Shown piece after piece: positions 1-5,365 of a stretch of DNA of 5,563 bases. Made by a program: the position numbers and the translations under genes. A model generated the notes under the pieces. That model did not search any database and was not told the origin of the DNA. It saw only the letters and a program-made list of their open reading frames with translations. Source of the stretch: Spirochaetales bacterium. GTDB lineage: Bacteria > Spirochaetota > Spirochaetia > Sphaerochaetales > Sphaerochaetaceae. The DNA lies in NCBI GenBank assembly GCA_017614625.1, contig JAGABK010000011.1, positions 1-5,563 on the forward strand, written 5' to 3'. How positions within the stretch are numbered: position 1 is the stretch's first letter; every line of letters begins with the position of its first letter.

Positions 1-207
1 GAGGAACTCCAGGCTTACGTTGACAACTACAAGGAGGACGAGGAGCGCATCGCTCAGAGCATCGAAACCTCCCTTGAGAGTCTCAACGAAGTCGGCCTCG
101 ACAATCTCGAGCTCAGTGTCGACGACCTTGAGGCGGCCGAGCAGTTCTCCTCCATCGGAGGCGATTCGGTCGATGTCCCCGAAATCGACATGGACATCGA
201 TCTCTGA
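1..207 (+). CDS. C-terminal end of an acidic protein, function not recognised (5' partial)
   Basis: Frame 1 is open from the window edge to a TGA at 205-207, giving the last 68 residues of a protein. About 22 of these are Asp or Glu and only two are Lys or Arg, so the tail is strongly acidic. The first part looks helical (EELQAYVDNYKEDEERIAQS), and the end alternates hydrophobic and acidic residues (VPEIDMDIDL). Acidic C-terminal tails of this kind occur on several unrelated cytoplasmic proteins, including RNA polymerase-associated ones, and I cannot assign a family from this fragment. It is very probably a real gene end, because the frame stops 17 nt before a strong intrinsic terminator on the same strand and nothing else fits in front of that terminator. 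Competing frames over this stretch give low-complexity Ser/Arg-rich translations typical of shadow frames. Confidence 0.75.
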   Translation, partial: EELQAYVDNYKEDEERIAQSIETSLESLNEVGLDNLELSVDDLEAAEQFSSIGGDSVDVPEIDMDIDL

Positions 208-224
208 CGGCACAGTCCTTGCAC

Positions 225-258
225 AAAAGGTCCCCCGGATCCGGGGGATCTTTTTTTT
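225..258 (+). terminator. Rho-independent terminator
   Basis: The left arm AAAAGGTCCCCC (225-236) pairs with GGGGGATCTTTT (243-254). The stem is 12 bp, including one G-U pair, around the 6-nt loop GGATCC. The right arm runs into eight consecutive T at 251-258. The core CCCCCGGATCCGGGGG is a perfect 16-bp palindrome. The hairpin begins 17 nt after the stop at 207, so it ends the upstream acidic-tail gene and isolates it from the gene at 428. Confidence 0.95.
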
Positions 259-414
259 ACGAAAAACAATTTCTTTTATTAAAAGGATTTCTGTCAATTC
301 CACTCCATTCTGAGAAAAAACCACACATGATGTTCCATTGTGGCAGCCCCCTGCGGGAAAACCGGGCTTCCGCGCGCCTTTTGTCTTTGATAGTGTTTTA
401 GATACACATTTCGC

Positions 415-421
415 GAGAGGG
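415..421 (+). promoter_or_regulatory. Ribosome binding site deciding the start at 428
   Basis: GAGAGGG lies 6 nt before ATG 428, and its GAGG core ends 7 nt before it. It is the only Shine-Dalgarno-like sequence near an in-frame ATG here, so it supports 428 over the upstream ATG at 338. Confidence 0.6.
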
Positions 422-427
422 TATCCG

Positions 428-1498
428 ATGACAGCCGAAGAACTATTGTCGGACCGTGCCCGCAGGTACATCGACCTGTCCGAAAGGTACGGCCGGACGG
501 CTCAATGCGTGGCCGAGACATTCAACGAACTCAGGGAACTGACCATCATCGAAGTGTACTTCATGAAATCGGTCAGAAGCCTCCTTTCGGTCGAGGAGAT
601 GTCCGGCTTCGTCATCTACGTGGAGGGCCATGTCGACAGGATCATCAACTCCTATTCGGACGGGCGCGGGGAGTATCCCGCCTTCCTGCGGTGCGCCATG
701 GAGCGCCTGGCCCTCAACTACCTGAAGATGAAGACCTCGCGCGAGCGCATATGCTCGTCCTATGTAAGATACTACCTGCCCTACTCTGGCCCCGTCGCCT
801 CCGCCGGCCCGGAGGAGGACATCATCCGGCCGGACCTGGTCGCAGAGAGGGACGAGCAGTGCTCCCCGGTGGCCGAGAGGCTGCGCTACATGTGCGCCAG
901 AAGGCCCGGGCGTCAGAAGAAGATCTTCATCTTCCTGTGCACGGTGATCTCCCAGCTTCCGGACGAGACGGTGGAGCGCATATGCCGGGTGTTCAACTTC
1001 GACAGGGAGCAGACCTTCGCCGTGGGAGACTACCTGAGCACGGCCAATTTCGACAGATTCCGCACGGACAGGTCCGCAAGCATCTACTACAGCGGGAGGC
1101 TGGACTACCAGTGGGCGAAGGTCGTCGACAAGGAGACATCGGCCTGGTGCCTCGGGGACAGGGACGCCTCCAGGGAGGCCGAGGCCTGCAGGCGGACGCT
1201 GTGCAACCTGCTGGAGGCATCCCGGAAGGCCAAGAAGAAGATCCGCTACAGCCTGATCGCGGAGGTGCTGAATCTGGACACCGAGACCATAGCCACCGCC
1301 GTTTCCCTCTCCTCCGGATACCTGCGCAGCATGGCGGACGAAAGAAGCCTGGAGACCGATTACTCGCTGAGGGGGTTCGAGCTGCTGGACGAGCAGGAGC
1401 GCAGGAACCTCAGCCTTCCCGAGTTCAGGCCCTTCGAGGTCTTCGGGATCAGCCTGATAGCGCGGCGGGACGGGCCCCTGCGCCTGGAAGAATGTTGA
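428..1498 (+). CDS. Hypothetical protein with sigma-factor-like helical segments
   Basis: This 356-residue cytoplasmic protein has no signal peptide or membrane segment, and I cannot name its family. The chosen start, ATG 428, has a Shine-Dalgarno-like GAGAGGG at 415-421. The frame is open further upstream to an ATG at 338, but that stretch is not protein-like and lacks a ribosome site. Residues 61-108 (F-V-I-Y-V-E...R-I-I-N-S-Y...F-L-R...L-N-Y-L-K-M-K) are amphipathic and basic, and resemble sigma-70 region 2 as found in some spirochaete hypotheticals. Residues 164-192 and 272-300 (I-R-Y-S-L-I-A-E-V-L-N-L-D-T-E-T-I) look like helix-turn-helix segments and share the pattern K-K-I, a helix, then D-x-E-T. 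A divergent sigma or sigma-like regulator is an inference; a non-DNA-binding helical protein is equally possible. The protein is rich in Arg and Glu, and its codon use matches its neighbours. It lies 31 nt upstream of rdgB on the same strand. Confidence 0.85.
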   Translation: MTAEELLSDRARRYIDLSERYGRTAQCVAETFNELRELTIIEVYFMKSVRSLLSVEEMSGFVIYVEGHVDRIINSYSDGRGEYPAFLRCAMERLALNYLKMKTSRERICSSYVRYYLPYSGPVASAGPEEDIIRPDLVAERDEQCSPVAERLRYMCARRPGRQKKIFIFLCTVISQLPDETVERICRVFNFDREQTFAVGDYLSTANFDRFRTDRSASIYYSGRLDYQWAKVVDKETSAWCLGDRDASREAEACRRTLCNLLEASRKAKKKIRYSLIAEVLNLDTETIATAVSLSSGYLRSMADERSLETDYSLRGFELLDEQERRNLSLPEFRPFEVFGISLIARRDGPLRLEEC

Positions 1499-1523
1499 AC
1501 AGTTGTTTCAAATGCTTTATCCT
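1495..1523 (+). promoter_or_regulatory. Putative sigma-70-type promoter for rdgB, predicting a leaderless mRNA
   Basis: TTGAAC (1495-1500) as -35 is followed by a 17-bp spacer and TATCCT (1518-1523) as -10. The start of transcription would fall about 7 nt further on, at or next to the A of ATG 1530. The -35 overlaps the TGA of the preceding gene (1496-1498). Each hexamer matches consensus at 4 of 6 positions, so the call rests largely on the ideal spacing, on the absence of a Shine-Dalgarno before 1530, and on the matching arrangement at 5331-5366. Confidence 0.45.
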
Positions 1524-1529
1524 CAAACC

Positions 1530-2147
1530 ATGAGGATCCTGCTTGCAAGCTCAAACGCACACAAGAGACATGAGTTCCAGCTGATATTCAAGGGCCACGA
1601 GATTCTTCTTCCCGCCGAGGCGGGACTTTCCTTCGACTGCGAGGAGGACCGCGAGACCTTCATTGAGAACTCGCTCCTGAAGGCCAGGACCCTCTACGGA
1701 CAGCTGAAGAAGGCTGGAATCACGGGCTATGCCGTCATGGCGGACGATTCGGGGCTCCTGGTCAGCGCCCTGCCCGGTCTTCTGGGCGTGCGCACGGCGC
1801 GCTTCGGCTCGGAGGACGGAGGTCCGCTTCTGAGCGCGAAGGAAAGGAACGCACTGCTTCTGGAGAAGCTTGCAGGGAAACCGGACGCCGAAAGGTCGGC
1901 GGCCTTCGTCTGCGCCATCAGCCTGATAAAGGACGACAACACGGTCTACTGCGTGCAGGAAAGCACCGAAGGCAGGATCCTGCAGGAGGAATCGGACGCC
2001 ACGGGCGGATTCGGATACGATCCGGTCTTCTTCTGCAACGAGGCCGGCTGTGCGATGGCGGCCCTTCCGGAAGAGGAGAAGAACAGATACAGCCACCGGG
2101 GAAAGGCGGCGAGAAGCATACTGAAACTAATAGGTCAAGGAGAATGA
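1530..2147 (+). CDS. rdgB: RdgB/HAM1 family XTP/dITP diphosphatase
   Basis: This is the cytoplasmic house-cleaning enzyme that hydrolyses non-canonical purine triphosphates (ITP, dITP, XTP) to the monophosphate and pyrophosphate, keeping deaminated purines out of DNA and RNA. The 205 residues match the usual family length of about 200. The family motifs appear in order: the N-terminal substrate loop L-L-A-S-S-N-A-H-K (4-12), the D-D-S-G-L metal and catalytic motif (72-76), G-G-F-G-Y-D-P-V-F (159-167) and S-H-R-G-K-A (188-193). The ATG at 1530 is chosen because RdgB proteins begin almost directly with the I-L-L-A-S-x-N-x-x-K strand. In-frame TTG 1503 and ATG 1512 would add an unusual extension and have no ribosome site either. 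No Shine-Dalgarno precedes 1530, and a promoter-like element ends 6 nt before it, so translation may be leaderless. The stop at 2145-2147 lies 1 nt before pepF, so the two are very probably co-transcribed. Confidence 0.95.
   Translation: MRILLASSNAHKRHEFQLIFKGHEILLPAEAGLSFDCEEDRETFIENSLLKARTLYGQLKKAGITGYAVMADDSGLLVSALPGLLGVRTARFGSEDGGPLLSAKERNALLLEKLAGKPDAERSAAFVCAISLIKDDNTVYCVQESTEGRILQEESDATGGFGYDPVFFCNEAGCAMAALPEEEKNRYSHRGKAARSILKLIGQGE
2137..2142 (+). promoter_or_regulatory. Ribosome binding site of pepF inside the end of rdgB
   Basis: AAGGAG lies 6 nt before ATG 2149, within the last codons of rdgB (stop 2145-2147). Ribosomes finishing rdgB would stop on the pepF start, which indicates translational coupling of the two genes. 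Confidence 0.85.
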
Positions 2148-2148
2148 T

Positions 2149-3930
2149 ATGGCCAGAGAGATACCGTTGAGAAGTCAGGTCAAGGAAAACGACAAGTGGG
2201 ATCTGAGCAGCCTCTACGCATGCGATGCGGACTGGGAGAATGAGCTCAAGGTCCTTCAGGAGAAGACGAAGGAAGCGGGACAGTTCCGCGGAAAGCTCGG
2301 AGAGTCGCCGAAGAAGCTGCTCGAGGCCATGGACTGGCTCACAGAGACGATGATCATCGCCGAGAAGGTCTACGTATACGCCTCCCTCAAGTCGTCCGCG
2401 GAGTCCAACGACCCCGAGAACCAGCGCAAGCTCGGCGTCATCTCCCAGGTCTACACCGACCTGATCGCCTCGGTCAGCTACATGGACCCCGAGATCCTCG
2501 AGATCAAGGACCTGGGCAAGTGGATCGGGGACAAGGCCTTCGACGACAGCCGCGTCTACCTGAAGAAGATCCTGCGCCAGAAGGACCACACCCTCTCCCC
2601 GAAGGAGGAGGAGCTTCTGGCCAAGCAGTCAGAGCTGCAGGGCACCCCGCGCACAGCTTTCGGAATGCTCACCAACGTCGACCTGGATTTCGGAAAGATC
2701 GACGACGCCCCGCTTTCGCAGAGCACCTGGTCGCAGTTCATGATCAACCCGGACAGGGATGTAAGACAGCGCGCCTACAGGCAGTTCTACGGAACCTACC
2801 AGGCCCATGAGCAGACCATCGCCGCCCTGTACGCCGGTTCGGTCAAGCAGGACATCTTCAACGCCCGCGTGCGCGGATTCGACACCGCCCTTGATGCGGC
2901 GCTGTACCGCGACGACGTTCCGCGCAGCGTCTACACCGGCCTTATCGACGCCGTGCACAAGGCCTTCCCCGCCCTGCACCGCTACTACGCCCTTCGCAAG
3001 AAGATCCTGGGCCTGGACGAGCTCAGGCACTACGATGTCTACGTTCCCCTCGTGGGCTCGATCAAGACCCACAAGACCTACGAGGAGGCCGCCGCGATAG
3101 TCCGCGACGCGCTTGCCCCGCTGGGAGAGGACTACGTGAAGACGATCTACGCCGGAATCACGTCCGACCGCTGGGTCGACAGGTACGAGAACAAGGGAAA
3201 GCGCAGCGGAGCCTTCTCGAGCGGCGGCTTCATCGGCGCACCGTACATCCTTCTTAACTACAAGGAGGATGTCCTGGGCGATGTCTTCACGCTCGCGCAT
3301 GAAGGCGGCCACAGCATGCACAGCTACTACTCCAAGCGCAACAACCCGTTCCTCTGCTACGACTACACGATCTTCGAGGCCGAGGTCGCCTCGACCTTCA
3401 ACGAGCAGCTGGTCGCGCGCTGGTTCATCGACCACGCCGAGAGCAAGGAGATGAAGAAGTACATCATCGCCAAGCAGATCGACGACATCATCGCCACGCT
3501 GTTCCGCCAGACCATGTTCGCCGAGTTCGAGCTCATCTGCCACACCCAGCAGGAACAGGGCCAGCCGCTTACGGTCACCACGCTGAGAAAGAACTACAGG
3601 GACCTGCTGGAGGCCTACTTCGGTCCGGACATGGTGTTCGAGGAGAACTCGGACCTGGAAGGCCTGAGAATCCCGCACTTCTACAATGCATATTATGTCT
3701 ACAAGTACTCCACCGGAATCTCTGCCGCGATCGCACTCTCGGAGCGCGTCCTCAACGGCGGAAAGAAGGAGCTGGAGGATTATCTCGGCTTCCTGAAGTC
3801 GGGCGGATCGAAGTTCCCGATCCAGACCCTCAAGGGAGCAGGCGTGGACATGTCCACACAGGAGCCCGTGGAAGCCGCCACAAAGAAGTTCGCCGCGCTT
3901 CTCGACGAATTCGAGAAGCTGAACGGCTGA
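2149..3930 (+). CDS. pepF: Oligoendopeptidase F, M3 family zinc metallopeptidase
   Basis: This cytoplasmic zinc endopeptidase cleaves short peptides (roughly 7-17 residues in characterised PepF enzymes) and helps recycle peptides from protein turnover or uptake. It has 593 residues, close to the usual 600, and is complete. The N-terminal start (W-D-L-S-S-L-Y at about 17-23) is typical of PepF. The zinc site is H384-E385-G-G-H388, the HExxH motif with E385 as catalytic base. The third zinc ligand is E412 in F-E-A-E-V-A-S-T, 24 residues after H388. The conserved C-terminal H-F-Y-N-A-Y-Y-V-Y-K-Y-S-T-G (510-523) supplies the His and Tyr residues that bind substrate and transition state in M3 enzymes. 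There is no signal peptide, and every key residue is present, so it should be active. AAGGAG at 2137-2142 sets the start. It follows rdgB by 1 nt and converges on the RHH gene, whose stop begins 1 nt after its own. No intrinsic terminator follows. Confidence 0.97.
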   Translation: MAREIPLRSQVKENDKWDLSSLYACDADWENELKVLQEKTKEAGQFRGKLGESPKKLLEAMDWLTETMIIAEKVYVYASLKSSAESNDPENQRKLGVISQVYTDLIASVSYMDPEILEIKDLGKWIGDKAFDDSRVYLKKILRQKDHTLSPKEEELLAKQSELQGTPRTAFGMLTNVDLDFGKIDDAPLSQSTWSQFMINPDRDVRQRAYRQFYGTYQAHEQTIAALYAGSVKQDIFNARVRGFDTALDAALYRDDVPRSVYTGLIDAVHKAFPALHRYYALRKKILGLDELRHYDVYVPLVGSIKTHKTYEEAAAIVRDALAPLGEDYVKTIYAGITSDRWVDRYENKGKRSGAFSSGGFIGAPYILLNYKEDVLGDVFTLAHEGGHSMHSYYSKRNNPFLCYDYTIFEAEVASTFNEQLVARWFIDHAESKEMKKYIIAKQIDDIIATLFRQTMFAEFELICHTQQEQGQPLTVTTLRKNYRDLLEAYFGPDMVFEENSDLEGLRIPHFYNAYYVYKYSTGISAAIALSERVLNGGKKELEDYLGFLKSGGSKFPIQTLKGAGVDMSTQEPVEAATKKFAALLDEFEKLNG

Positions 3931-3931
3931 T

Positions 3932-4108
3932 TCAGTCCTCGGGGGCGGACTGCTTCCGACGCTTCCTCACAGCCTCGGTCAGAAGGTATTCTATCTGACC
4001 GTTGAGGCTGCGGAAGTCGTCCTCCGCCCACCGGGACAGTTCCCTGAAAAGCGAATCGGAAAGTCTGAGGGGAATCTGTTTCTTGGAAGGTTTCCCGGTA
4101 TCCGGCAT
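3932..4108 (-). CDS. Small Arc-like ribbon-helix-helix DNA-binding protein
   Basis: This 58-residue gene is read on the - strand from ATG 4108 to TGA 3934-3932. A basic N-terminal arm (G-K-P-S-K-K, 5-10) precedes the strand Q-I-P-L-R-L (11-16), helix A (S-D-S-L-F-R-E-L-S-R-W-A, 17-28), a turn (E-D-D-F-R, 29-33), and helix B beginning S-L-N-G-Q-I-E-Y-L-L (34-43), with a basic tail K-R-R-K (49-52). This is the fold of Arc/MetJ/CopG dimeric repressors, in which alternate strand residues (here Q, P or L, R) read the DNA major groove. The start is 12 nt after the SPFH stop; a weak GAGAG overlaps that stop, suggesting coupled translation. In many bacteria a near-identical small RHH protein sits beside this type of SPFH protein (from memory), so the pair is probably functional. 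A plausible role is repression of its own operon. No toxin partner is visible, so an antitoxin role is unsupported. Confidence 0.9.
   Translation of the reverse strand: MPDTGKPSKKQIPLRLSDSLFRELSRWAEDDFRSLNGQIEYLLTEAVRKRRKQSAPED
3970..4010. repeat. Long imperfect inverted repeat inside the RHH gene
   Basis: CAGCCTCGGTCAG (3970-3982) pairs with CTGACC (3995-4000) plus GAGGCTG (4004-4010). This gives 13 base pairs, with a 3-nt bulge (4001-4003) and a 12-nt loop. It would form on either strand, in the 3' part of the RHH message or 40-80 nt past the pepF stop. No T-tract follows on either strand, so it is not a standard intrinsic terminator. Confidence 0.7.
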
Positions 4109-4120
4109 TCGAATTCACTC

Positions 4121-5191
4121 TCAATAGATCGTTCCCGTGTTCAGCACGGGGTTTGCTTCCTTGTTGCCGCACAGGACCACCAGGAGGTTGGAGACCATCT
4201 GGGCCTTGCGCTCCTCGTCAAGGTCCACGACACCGTCGTCCTTGAGTTTGTCCAGGGCCATCTCGACCATTGAGACCGCACCTTCGACGATCTTCTTCCT
4301 CGCGGCGATGATGGCCACGGCCTGCTGCTTCTGGAGCATGGCTGCGGCGATCTCGGTGGCGTAGGCGATCTGGTTCAGGCGTACCTCGACGATCTCGATT
4401 CCGGCGTTCTCGACCCTCGCGGCGAGCTCGCTCTTCATCTGCTCTGCCACCTGCACGGCCGACCCGCGGAGCGTGGTCTCATCGGCATCGTCGTTGGTGT
4501 CGTCGTCATCGGACATCAGGTCGTACGGATAGAGGCGTGCGACGTTGCGGATGGTGGAGTCCGTCTGGCTGGAGAGGTACTCGGTGTAGTTGTCGACGTT
4601 GATGACGGCCTTGGTGGCGTCCACGACCTTCCAGACGACAATGGCGCTGACTTCGACCGGGTTGCCCAGCTTGTCGTTGACCTTCTGGTTGCCGTTGACG
4701 AAGGTGGTGAGCTTGGTAGAGACCTTCTTCGGGATGCGGTAGAACGTGGCCTGGTTGTTCTTAGTGGCCTCTGCGACGGCGCTGGCGGCGTCCTCGTCGC
4801 GCTTTCTGGGATAGATGGCCGTAGCGAAGGGATTCACGAAAAAGAAGCCTGAATCGTATATCGTGCCGTAATATTTACCGAATAGCGACAGAACCAGGGC
4901 TTCGTTCGGCTTCACGATCCTCAGGCCTGCGAAGCAGATGGTCAGGACGATCCATGCTATCACGCTCGCGACTATCATGATGATTCCGGCTGTGACGGAA
5001 CCCGTGCTGTAGGTGGCGATTCCCGTGCTGTAGTCGTAGATCACGGACGGCGTGTATGTCTCGACGATTGCCTTGACGCCGAGGACGAACACGGCGACGG
5101 CTCCGAGGATGAGTACGATGAGCAGAATGAGAGCGGCCATTCCGCTGGCCGGCTTGATCCTCTTCTCTGTTACTGAACTGGTTTTCTCCAT
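4121..5191 (-). CDS. SPFH/band-7 domain membrane protein
   Basis: This is a 356-residue member of the stomatin/prohibitin/flotillin/HflK-C superfamily. Such proteins oligomerise on the inner membrane and organise membrane regions or proteases; this subgroup has no defined role known to me. Two hydrophobic helices, about 18-43 and 66-90, form a hairpin. The SPFH domain follows, opening with I-V-K-P-N-E-A-L-V-L-S-L-F-G-K-Y (92-107) and G-F-F-F-V-N-P-F (115-122), and running through N-D-K-L-G-N-P-V-E-V (172-181) to about 275. An acidic stretch (S-D-D-D-D-T-N-D-D-A-D-E, 227-238) interrupts it. An Ala-rich amphipathic helix (276-316) could form a coiled coil. The end, G-N-K-E-A-N-P-V-L-N-T-G-T-I-Y, matches the subgroup's C-terminus as I recall it, so the protein is complete. 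Start: ATG 5191 has the strong site AAAGGAGG 6 nt upstream. The RHH gene follows 12 nt after its stop, in one operon. Confidence 0.95.
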   Translation of the reverse strand: MEKTSSVTEKRIKPASGMAALILLIVLILGAVAVFVLGVKAIVETYTPSVIYDYSTGIATYSTGSVTAGIIMIVASVIAWIVLTICFAGLRIVKPNEALVLSLFGKYYGTIYDSGFFFVNPFATAIYPRKRDEDAASAVAEATKNNQATFYRIPKKVSTKLTTFVNGNQKVNDKLGNPVEVSAIVVWKVVDATKAVINVDNYTEYLSSQTDSTIRNVARLYPYDLMSDDDDTNDDADETTLRGSAVQVAEQMKSELAARVENAGIEIVEVRLNQIAYATEIAAAMLQKQQAVAIIAARKKIVEGAVSMVEMALDKLKDDGVVDLDEERKAQMVSNLLVVLCGNKEANPVLNTGTIY

Positions 5192-5197
5192 GGAAAG

Positions 5198-5205
5198 CCT
5201 CCTTT
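5198..5205 (-). promoter_or_regulatory. Strong ribosome binding site of the SPFH gene
   Basis: On the - strand AAAGGAGG ends 6 nt before ATG 5191. It is the strongest Shine-Dalgarno in the window, fixes the start and suggests high expression of the membrane protein. Confidence 0.9.
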
Positions 5206-5232
5206 CATCGGGACCGGGCTTCCGGGCGCTGT

Positions 5233-5248
5233 GCTCAGAGCGCTGAGC
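5233..5248 (-). other. Hairpin in the SPFH 5' untranslated leader
   Basis: GCTCAG (5233-5238) and CTGAGC (5243-5248) form a perfect 6-bp stem with a 4-nt loop. Outer CCGGG and CCCGG arms at about 5222-5226 and 5250-5254 could extend it across an internal loop. It lies inside the predicted leader, about 28 nt upstream of the Shine-Dalgarno, so it does not mask ribosome binding. No T-tract follows, so it is not an attenuator by itself. Confidence 0.5.
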
Positions 5249-5264
5249 TCCCGGCGCGGTCTGC

Positions 5265-5286
5265 TGATATCAAAATGATATCAAAA
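5265..5286. repeat. Tandem 11-bp repeats, putative operator of the SPFH-RHH operon
   Basis: TGATATCAAAA occurs twice without a gap, at 5265-5275 and 5276-5286. Each copy holds the 8-bp palindrome TGATATCA, so the palindrome centres are 11 bp apart, about one helical turn. The downstream copy (on the - strand) covers the expected start point near 5268, and the other covers most of the -10 at 5275-5280. RHH repressors typically bind short tandem sites spaced about one turn apart, so this is a plausible operator, possibly for the RHH product of the same operon (inference). Confidence 0.6.
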
Positions 5287-5303
5287 AGATTTTCAGTCGT
5301 CAA
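5275..5303 (-). promoter_or_regulatory. Sigma-70-type promoter of the SPFH-RHH operon
   Basis: On the - strand TTGACG (5303-5298) is the -35 and TATCAT (5280-5275) is the -10, separated by an A/T-rich 17-bp spacer. Both hexamers match consensus at 5 of 6 positions. Transcription would start near 5268, giving a leader of roughly 77 nt to ATG 5191. The -10 is overlapped by the TGATATCAAAA repeats. Confidence 0.75.
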
Positions 5304-5330
5304 CTATTTCCGCATGCAACGGACTCGATA

Positions 5331-5359
5331 TTGAACTGGCGGGGGCTATGTGTTAGATT
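5331..5359 (+). promoter_or_regulatory. Putative extended -10 promoter for the gene at 5366, predicting a leaderless mRNA
   Basis: TTGAAC (5331-5336), a 17-bp spacer, then TAGATT (5354-5359), preceded by TG one base upstream (TGT-TAGATT, an extended -10). The -10 ends 6 nt before ATG 5366, so transcription should begin at or beside the start codon. There is no Shine-Dalgarno in the interval. It is divergent from the SPFH promoter, with 27 bp between the two -35 elements. Confidence 0.5.
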
Positions 5360-5365
5360 TCAGAT

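Noticed and set aside
381..408. Possible promoter TTGTCT / TACACA before the gene at 428
   Set aside because: The -10 matches consensus at only 3 of 6 positions and the spacing is 16 bp. Other placements in this AT-rich stretch score about the same, so no single promoter can be defended.
338..427. N-terminal extension of the sigma-like protein to ATG 338
   Set aside because: There is no ribosome site at 338, whereas GAGAGGG precedes ATG 428. The extra residues do not look like a domain.
505..1533. Long + strand frame (342 codons) overlapping the sigma-like gene
   Set aside because: It is a shifted reading of the same GC-rich codons, rich in Gly, Arg, Ala and Pro, with no ribosome site. The 428-1498 frame has normal protein composition and a Shine-Dalgarno.
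1551..2589. Open frames on the - strand antisense to rdgB and the start of pepF
   Set aside because: The + strand genes have unambiguous family motifs; these frames are shadows without ribosome sites.
2629..3678. Long - strand open frame (349 codons) antisense to pepF
   Set aside because: It covers the conserved M3 catalytic region on the opposite strand. Its Val/Leu/Asp/Gly-rich translation is what the reverse of such codons gives, with no start signal or recognisable domain.
3933..3952. CAGTCC/GGACTG hairpin as a pepF terminator
   Set aside because: The stem is only 6 bp with an 8-nt loop, and no T-tract follows on either strand.
3932..4108. RHH protein as the antitoxin of a toxin-antitoxin pair
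   Set aside because: Its partner gene encodes an SPFH membrane protein, not a toxin-sized protein, and no RelE, PIN, HicA or similar gene is nearby.
3780..4172. 130-codon - strand frame across the pepF-RHH-SPFH junction
   Set aside because: It overlaps three supported genes in another frame. The 58-codon RHH frame within it carries a clear conserved fold, and this one does not.
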